Part shown: positions 1 through 7,627 of the stretch, piece by piece
Layout: each line of letters starts with the position of its first letter
Numbering within the stretch: position 1 is the stretch's first letter
NCBI GenBank assembly: GCA_023428065.1
Contig: JAEYZI010000027.1
Location: 1 to 7,627 of the forward strand
Source: Actinomycetes bacterium
GTDB lineage: Bacteria > Actinomycetota > Actinomycetes > Actinomycetales > Microbacteriaceae
Reading direction: 5' to 3'
DNA: 7,627 nt
Notes under the pieces: generated by a model
Told to the model about the DNA's origin: nothing
Databases searched by the model: none
Seen by the model: the letters and a program-made list of their open reading frames with translations, nothing else
Translations under genes and position numbers: made by a program

Positions 1-1
1 C

Positions 2-76
2 GTGTACGTGCTCGTGAACATCGCCATCGACCTCCTCTACGGAGTGCTCGACCCGAGGATCCGCTATGTCAAGTAA
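2..76 (+). CDS. ABC transporter permease, DppB-like, C-terminal fragment
   Basis: Only the last 24 codons and the TAA stop (74-76) are in the window; the gene begins upstream. The visible peptide ends in LLYGVLDPRIRYVK. This is the usual C-terminus of the first permease of dipeptide/oligopeptide/nickel ABC transporters (DppB/OppB family), which finish with a final membrane helix followed by a D-P-R-x-R/K-Y motif. The gene overlaps the next permease by 11 bases, an arrangement typical of DppB-DppC pairs whose products form the membrane channel as a heterodimer. The Shine-Dalgarno-like GAGG of the next gene (55-58) lies inside these last codons, which favours translational coupling. The assignment rests on a short tail plus operon context; the substrate cannot be inferred. 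Confidence 0.85.
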   Translation: MYVLVNIAIDLLYGVLDPRIRYVK

Positions 77-1072
77 GAATCCCGTCCGCACCGCCCCCCA
101 CTTCGTCGCCGAGGTCGACGAGGGCGGACTGGGCGCCGTCGACGCGGTGCGCGTGAGCGACCGCAAGTCGAACCTCTGGCTCGACGCCTGGCGCGACCTC
201 CGCAGCCGCTGGATGTTCTGGGTCTCGGCCGTCGTCATCGCCTTCATCGTCTTCGTGGCGTTCTTCCCGGGCGTCTTCACCTCGGTGCCGCCGAACGACA
301 ACTGCATCCTGAGCATCTCGACCCCGGAGCAGGCGGAGCAGTTCGGCGTTCCCGTCGGCACCCGCATCTCCGACCACGGCCCCCTCCCGGGTCACCCGCT
401 CGGCTTCACGAAGCAGGGCTGCGACGTGTTCTCGCGCATCGTGCACGGCACGAGCACCTCGCTCTCGGTCGGCATCATCGTGACGATCCTCGTGGCCGTC
501 ATGGGCATCGTGATCGGCGCCTTCGCCGGCTACTTCGGCGGCTGGCTCGACTCGCTCCTCATGCGCCTCGGCGACATCTTCTTCGCGATCCCGTACATCC
601 TCGCGGCGGTCGTGATCATGTCGCTCTTCCTCCACGACCGGAGCATCTGGGTGATCTCGCTCGCGATCGGCTTCTTCAGCTGGCCATCCACGGCGAGAAT
701 CCTGAGATCCGAGGTGCTGAGGGTGAGGAATCTCGACTACGTCATGGCCTCGGAGGCGATCGGCGTGTCGAAGGTGCGCACGATGTTCACGCACGTGCTG
801 CCGAACTCGATCGCACCCGTCATCATCATCTCGACGGTGGGCCTCGCGGGAGCCATCACGGCCGAGGCGACGCTCTCGTTCCTCGGGGTCGGTCTGCCCA
901 ACAACATCTTCATGTCGTGGGGCAACGACATCTCCGCGGCGCAGACGAGCCTCCGCACGGCGCCCTTCACGCTCATCTACCCGTCGATCGCCCTGTCGGT
1001 GACCGTGCTCGCGTTCATCATGCTCGGCGAGACGGTGCGCGATGCGCTCGACCCGAAGGCGAGGGCCGCCCG

Positions 1073-1076
<4 letters not shown>
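66..1076 (+). CDS. ABC transporter permease, DppC/OppC-like
   Basis: This is a complete 336-residue inner-membrane permease of the peptide/nickel ABC importer family, presumably pairing with the DppB-like protein encoded just upstream. Residues 1-48 are a cytoplasmic N-terminal extension ending in the basic stretch before the first helix (about 50-70), as in OppC_N-type proteins. An external loop (about 72-130) contains the family landmark HPLGFTKQGCDVFSR (110-124). Further helices lie near 133-155, 167-188, 194-206, 248-268 and 300-320. The EAA loop that docks on the ATPase is at 229-247 (EAIGVSKVRTMFTHVLPN). GAGG at 55-58, 7 bases upstream, supports the ATG at 66. The stop overlaps the ATPase start (ATGA, 1073-1076). 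Oddities are two external-loop cysteines (C80, C119) and a cluster of AGA/AGG arginine codons at 696-728. Permease identity is clear; the substrate is unknown. Confidence 0.95.
1061..1065 (+). promoter_or_regulatory. Ribosome binding site deciding the ATPase start
   Basis: GAGGG lies 7 bases before the ATG at 1073. The reading frame is open further upstream, to 917, but that upstream part overlaps the permease gene in another frame. It also encodes an arginine/histidine-rich, non-homologous peptide. The ribosome site plus the ATGA overlap therefore make 1073 the likely start. Confidence 0.75.
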
Positions 1077-2797
<1,721 letters not shown>

Positions 2798-2808
2798 CCG
2801 GGGATCAC

Positions 2809-2843
2809 GCTCACCCGCTCGCCGTAGGGTGGAGCGGGTGAGC
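2809..2843. repeat. Perfect 12-bp inverted repeat at the start of the LpqW-like gene
   Basis: The left arm GCTCACCCGCTC (2809-2820) is the exact reverse complement of the right arm GAGCGGGTGAGC (2832-2843), with 11 bases between. The spacer holds the -10-like TAGGGT, and the right arm contains the GTG start (2838-2840). No T-run follows, so a classical intrinsic terminator is not supported. It could be an operator, or an RNA hairpin in read-through transcripts from the ABC operon that would bury the start codon. The repeat is read directly from the sequence; its function is inference. Confidence 0.7.
2825..2830 (+). promoter_or_regulatory. -10 box, apparent leaderless promoter of the LpqW-like gene
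   Basis: TAGGGT matches the actinobacterial TANNNT -10 consensus. Seven bases separate it from the GTG at 2838, so a normal start point would fall at or next to the GTG and give a leaderless mRNA. No convincing -35 is visible; GGATCA at 2802-2807 is the best at 17-base spacing and is poor. The box lies centrally within the inverted repeat 2809-2843. Confidence 0.5.
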
Positions 2844-4691
2844 ATCCTGCGCGTCGTGAGCGGCGCCGCCGCGCTCGTCGTCGCGGCGGCCGCCCTCGCG
2901 GGCTGCACCCACGAGGACCGCGTGGTCGACGGATCGCGGGCGACGGTCGCCGTCACGAGCTCGCTCACCTCGCTCAACCCCGACAGCTCCTACGGCCGGG
3001 CGTCGGCGCTCAACGCCGACGTCGCCTACCTCACGGGCAGCTCCTTCGCCTACCCGGACGCCGCGTACGGGCTCGTCGAGGACGCCTCGTTCGGCACGGC
3101 GGAGCTCGTCGCCGACGACCCCCTCACCGTGCGGTACACGATCGCCGACGGCGTCACGTGGTCGGACGGGGTGCCCGTCACGCCCGCCGACCTGCTGCTC
3201 GCGTGGGCGGCCAACTCGGGCGCGCTCGACACCCCCGACGTCGATCCCGACGACTACGTCGACGCCGACACCGGGCGGATCGACCCGCTGCCCGAGGGCA
3301 TCGTGCACTTCGACGGCGCGCGCGGTCGGGGACTCGAGCTCGCGACGGCGACGCCCGAGATCGGCGACGACGGCCGCTCCCTCGTCGTGCACTTCGACGA
3401 GTTCACGCCCGGATGGCGCACGGCGCTCGCGCCGGGCCTCCCCGCGCACATCGTGGCGTCGCGCGCGCTCGAGCTCCCGCTGCGCGAGGGTGACGCGGAT
3501 GCCGTATCCGACCCCGACGCGGACTCCGCCCGGTCGGCCCAGGACGCCCTCGTCGACGCCGTCGAGACCGTCGACACGGCCGAGCTCTCGGCCATCGCGA
3601 ACGTCTGGAACAGCGGCTACGACCTCACGGGCGCCGCCCCCGACCCGGAGCTGCTCGTCGCGAGCGGCCCCTACCGGGTGACGGCGGTCTCCGACGGCTC
3701 GGTGACGCTCGGCGCCAACCCGCGCTACCGCGGGTCGCGCGCGCCCGCGATCGAGACGCTCGTGCTCGAGACCGTGCAGGACCCCGACGAGCTCGTGCGG
3801 CGCTTCGAGTCGGGCCGCGTCGACGTCGCCTCACCGGCGCCCGACGCCGACATCGCGAGCGCGCTCGCCGAGGTCGAGGGCGTGACCGTCACCGCGGGCG
3901 CCCAGGCCACCTTCGAGCACATCGACCTGCAGTTCGCCGACTCGAAGTCGGGCGTCTTCGGCGACCCGCGCGTGCGCGCCGCGTTCCTCCACGTCGTGCC
4001 CCGGCAGCAGATCGTCGACGACCTCGTGCGTCCCGTGCAGACCGACGCCGCGATGCTCGACTCGTTCGTGGTGCGGCCGGGTGCGGACGGCTACGACGAG
4101 ACGATCGAGGAGAACGGATCGTCCGCCTACCAGTCGACGGATGCCGAGGCGGCCGTCGCGCTGCTCGCCGACGCGGGCGTCACCTCCCCCGAGGTGTGCA
4201 TCCTCTTCGACCCGGCCGACGAGCGCCGCGTCGCGGAGTTCGGCCTCATCCAGTCCTCCGCCGCGCGCGCCGGATTCCGGGTGACCGACTGCTCTCGCCG
4301 CGAGTGGAGCGCGATGCTCGGCGTCCCCGGCGCCTACGACGCCGCGCTCTTCGCGTGGGACACGACGCGACTCGGCCCCGCGGCGGTCGCCGCCGTGTTC
4401 CGCAGCGATTCGACGGTCGCCAACTTCAACCGCTTCTCCGACCCCGACGCCGACGCCCTCGTCGACCGCATCACGGGCACCGACGACGCGGGCGAGCAGA
4501 CGGCGGCGCTGCGCGAGCTCGACGCGCTCCTCTGGGGCGAGGCGTACGGGCTGCCGCTCTTCGCGCACCCGACGCTCACCGCCGTCTCGGACCGCGTCGA
4601 GGGCGTCACGCGGTCGCCGCTCGCGCGCGGGGTGCTGTGGAACGCATGGGCCTGGGAGCCGGGCGCGCCCACGGCGAGCCCTGCCCCCTGA
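2838..4691 (+). CDS. Family-5 solute-binding lipoprotein, LpqW-like
   Basis: With the GTG at 2838 the product has 617 residues. A lipoprotein signal peptide has a short n-region with R5, a hydrophobic run to A21, and lipobox L20-A-G-C23. The mature protein would be lipid-anchored at C23 outside the membrane. The body looks like SBP_bac_5 (peptide-binding DppA/OppA superfamily). Signs are YTIADGVTWSDGVPVTPADL (100-119), SGPYRVTAV (276-284), an NPRYRG-type segment (294-299), and a C-terminal domain with two cysteines (454, 485) that could pair. Length, lipobox and proximity to typA resemble mycobacterial LpqW, known there for a role in mannolipid/lipoarabinomannan synthesis rather than peptide uptake. 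It follows the ABC ATPase by 40 bases but has its own -10 box. The frame stays open upstream to a GTG at 2790, and another GTG is at 2829; 2838 gives the best signal peptide and promoter spacing. It could be an accessory receptor for the transporter. SBP fold is near certain, LpqW orthology moderate. Confidence 0.9.
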   Translation: MSILRVVSGAAALVVAAAALAGCTHEDRVVDGSRATVAVTSSLTSLNPDSSYGRASALNADVAYLTGSSFAYPDAAYGLVEDASFGTAELVADDPLTVRYTIADGVTWSDGVPVTPADLLLAWAANSGALDTPDVDPDDYVDADTGRIDPLPEGIVHFDGARGRGLELATATPEIGDDGRSLVVHFDEFTPGWRTALAPGLPAHIVASRALELPLREGDADAVSDPDADSARSAQDALVDAVETVDTAELSAIANVWNSGYDLTGAAPDPELLVASGPYRVTAVSDGSVTLGANPRYRGSRAPAIETLVLETVQDPDELVRRFESGRVDVASPAPDADIASALAEVEGVTVTAGAQATFEHIDLQFADSKSGVFGDPRVRAAFLHVVPRQQIVDDLVRPVQTDAAMLDSFVVRPGADGYDETIEENGSSAYQSTDAEAAVALLADAGVTSPEVCILFDPADERRVAEFGLIQSSAARAGFRVTDCSRREWSAMLGVPGAYDAALFAWDTTRLGPAAVAAVFRSDSTVANFNRFSDPDADALVDRITGTDDAGEQTAALRELDALLWGEAYGLPLFAHPTLTAVSDRVEGVTRSPLARGVLWNAWAWEPGAPTASPAP

Positions 4692-4731
4692 CACGCCCCG
4701 TCGGGGTCAGCGCGAGAACAGGCCCTCGCCG
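4672..4731. terminator. Candidate bidirectional terminator between convergent genes
   Basis: The convergent stop codons (TGA 4689-4691 and, on the minus strand, TGA 4709-4707) are separated by 15 bases. These hold CCCC (4696-4699), loop GTC(G4700-C4702) and GGGG (4703-4706). TGA and TCA of the stops can pair further out across a 4-base bulge. An outer arm CGGCGAG (4672-4678) is the reverse complement of CTCGCCG (4725-4731). No T-tract is present on either strand. The symmetry is visible; terminator activity is inferred from position, and high GC makes short stems common. Confidence 0.35.
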
Positions 4732-5825
4732 AGCAGCAGCGCGAACGGGCACAGCACCATGAGCGGCAGCAGCCACCACCCGATGACGGTCGCGGGCGAC
4801 ACGCGGCGTGCGCGCACGCGGCGGCCGGGATCGGCGACGACGTCGAGGGCGCGCTCGCCGATGCGCGCGTCGGCGTATCGCCGCGCCTGCTCCGTGAGCT
4901 GCACCGAGGTGCGCTCGATCAGGAGGAACGCGCGCCGCAGATCCTCCTCGAACACGGCATGCAGGGTGCTCGGCGGGAAGCGGAAGAACAGCTGGTCGTC
5001 GAGCACCTCGGCACCCCACTGCGCGCCGCCGGCGTCGTCGAGCATCGCGGCCATGACATCTGGGGTGAACAGGTACAGCGCATCGCGCTCGTAGCCGGGC
5101 GGGCACAGAAGCGTGAAGGCCTCGTCGAACTCGATGCCCATCGAGTACGCGGTGCGCAGGTCGAGCGGCGTGCCCGAGAGCTCGTGGTCGCGCAGGAGCG
5201 CGATGTGGGGCAGCCGTCGGGGCATCGGCACGGCGACGAACAGGCCGTCGTCGACGAGACCGGGGTAGGGGCGCTTCGGCGTGGGCACGAAATCCGGCGG
5301 CACGGGGTCGTGGAAGACCCGACGGCCGATGAGGAACGGAGGCCATCCCGAGCCCTCGGCGGGGCGCAGCAGCGGGGTGAGGCGCTGGACCTTGCCCTCG
5401 CATCCGGTGGGGGCCGGCAGCGAGTGGTCGACTCGTCTGACCGGGCTCCAGACGAGAGCGTTGGCCTCGGCGAACGCGGCGAGCTCGTCCTCGATCGACA
5501 CGACCCGGCGCCCGAACCGGCGATTCCAGTGGTGGTGGAACCAGAGCAAGCCGAAGAACACGGCGAGACTCGCGGTCGTCCAGCCCGCGATCCAGGCGCC
5601 CGCGGCGGGCGTCGTGCCCTCGATGAGCACGGCGATGCTGCGGGGGATCGCGAACACGAGCGTCGACGCGGCGGTGATCATCGCCACGATGGTCAGCACC
5701 CACAGCCACGCCGGCCGTTCGCGGCGCAGACGCCAGACCCGCGGGCGGCCCAGCAGGGGGCCCGCGAACGCCGAGAAGTCGAGATCGGCGAACACCCGGA
5801 GACGGTCGTCGGAGCGCTCGGTCAC
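4707..5825 (-). CDS. Hypothetical membrane protein, possible DUF3137-like domain
   Basis: I do not recognise this 372-residue protein with certainty. It starts with GTG (5825-5823). The N-terminal 38 residues are charged (basic cluster RPRVWRLRRERP, 27-38). Helices follow at about 40-60 and 75-96, then a long soluble region (about 97-343), one more helix (about 346-366) and a very short tail. The soluble part begins with HHHWNRRFGRRV. It contains GIEFDEAFTLL...PPGYERDALYLFTPDVMAAML (230-262) and EVLDDQLFFRFPP (273-285). This layout recalls DUF3137, where a region with an aspartate/glutamate pair and a 'ryiLTP' segment sits beside membrane helices. That is a tentative impression from memory. 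There is no visible enzyme motif. The gene is monocistronic here, convergent with the LpqW-like gene and divergent from typA. A TATGGT box 6 bases before the GTG suggests leaderless transcription. Base composition and codon use match the neighbours, so it looks native. Confidence 0.85.
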   Translation of the reverse strand: MTERSDDRLRVFADLDFSAFAGPLLGRPRVWRLRRERPAWLWVLTIVAMITAASTLVFAIPRSIAVLIEGTTPAAGAWIAGWTTASLAVFFGLLWFHHHWNRRFGRRVVSIEDELAAFAEANALVWSPVRRVDHSLPAPTGCEGKVQRLTPLLRPAEGSGWPPFLIGRRVFHDPVPPDFVPTPKRPYPGLVDDGLFVAVPMPRRLPHIALLRDHELSGTPLDLRTAYSMGIEFDEAFTLLCPPGYERDALYLFTPDVMAAMLDDAGGAQWGAEVLDDQLFFRFPPSTLHAVFEEDLRRAFLLIERTSVQLTEQARRYADARIGERALDVVADPGRRVRARRVSPATVIGWWLLPLMVLCPFALLLGEGLFSR

Positions 5826-5831
5826 GGCGTC

Positions 5832-5837
5832 ACCATA
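5832..5837 (-). promoter_or_regulatory. -10 box, apparent leaderless promoter of the membrane-protein gene
   Basis: Read on the minus strand, 5837 to 5832 is TATGGT, a TANNNT -10 match. Six bases (5831-5826) separate it from the GTG at 5825, the spacing expected if transcription begins on the start codon. The frame upstream of the GTG closes at a TAG (5849-5847) with no other start codon in between, which supports 5825. No good -35 hexamer is seen. Confidence 0.5.
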
Positions 5838-5847
5838 CCGGCTCCGC

Positions 5848-5853
5848 TAGGAT
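5848..5853 (+). promoter_or_regulatory. -10 box of the typA promoter
   Basis: TAGGAT matches the actinobacterial -10 consensus TANNNT. Transcription would start near 5860, leaving a leader of about 50 bases before typA. A -35 hexamer at 16-18 bases upstream is not recognisable. The box is only 10 bases from the opposing minus-strand -10 at 5832-5837, so each promoter's -35 region must lie across the other promoter. Confidence 0.55.
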
Positions 5854-5859
5854 GGACCG

Positions 5860-5910
5860 TCGCCCACTCGGGCGCCCACGACTTCCCCTCCCACATTCTG
5901 AGGTCCCCGC
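5860..5910 (+). other. Probable 5' leader of typA with small hairpin and repeat
   Basis: This is the inferred untranslated leader between the TAGGAT box and the typA ATG. Near its 5' end CGCCC (5861-5865) and GGGCG (5870-5874) form a perfect 5-bp stem with loop ACTC. CGCCCAC occurs twice, at 5861-5867 and 5873-5879. The following stretch (about 5881-5895) is rich in C and T and probably unstructured. TGAGG at 5899-5903, 7 bases before the ATG, is the ribosome site. No known riboswitch is recognisable. Confidence 0.4.
5899..5903 (+). promoter_or_regulatory. Ribosome binding site of typA
   Basis: TGAGG lies 7 bases before the ATG at 5911. It fixes that start, which agrees with where homology to TypA begins (residues 8-24 lead straight into the G1 loop). 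An earlier ATG at 5852 is in another frame. Confidence 0.75.

Positions 5911-7627
<1,717 letters not shown>

Noticed and set aside
917..1072. Upstream extension of the ATPase frame to 917
   Set aside because: It overlaps the permease in another frame, encodes non-homologous residues, and the ATG at 1073 has a good ribosome site and the usual ATGA overlap.

Overview
The window is very GC-rich, densely coding DNA with strong G/C at third codon positions. Its gene content is typical of an actinobacterium: a fused peptide-type ABC ATPase, an LpqW-like solute-binding lipoprotein, an actinobacterial-style TypA/BipA GTPase, and TANNNT -10 boxes with apparently leaderless starts. A member of the Microbacteriaceae is my best guess. 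It rests on general resemblance and on repeated CGGATGCC octamers, not on a marker gene. I see no mobile element, CRISPR array, tRNA, rRNA, prophage or defence system. No stretch over 300 bases lacks a gene.

Layout: (1) Bases 2-2797 hold the 3' end of a peptide/nickel-type ABC transporter operon on the + strand. It contains the tail of a DppB-like permease, a complete DppC-like permease and a double-NBD DppDF-type ATPase. The genes overlap by 11 and 4 bases, so translation is probably coupled. The transporter's own binding protein is probably upstream of the window. (2) After 40 bases comes a 617-residue family-5 solute-binding lipoprotein (2838-4691, +) resembling mycobacterial LpqW. It has its own apparent -10 box inside a perfect 12-bp inverted repeat that also covers its GTG start. 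(3) A convergent gene (4707-5825, -) encodes an unrecognised three-helix membrane protein with a possible DUF3137-like middle domain. Only 15 bases, forming a short hairpin, separate the two stop codons. (4) From 5911 to the window edge runs typA/bipA (+), of which 572 residues are present. It diverges from the membrane-protein gene, and the two -10 boxes are only 10 bases apart.

Functionally, the ABC genes would assemble a membrane importer for peptides or similar solutes. The LpqW-like lipoprotein may be an accessory receptor for it, or an unrelated cell-envelope protein as in mycobacteria. TypA is a ribosome-associated GTPase. Most of the window is ordinary core-genome content. The points most worth a second look are the inverted repeat at the lpqW-like start, the tightly packed divergent promoters, a cluster of rare arginine codons in the DppC-like gene, and the recurring CGGATGCC octamer. 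I found no clear sign of an undescribed multi-gene system.
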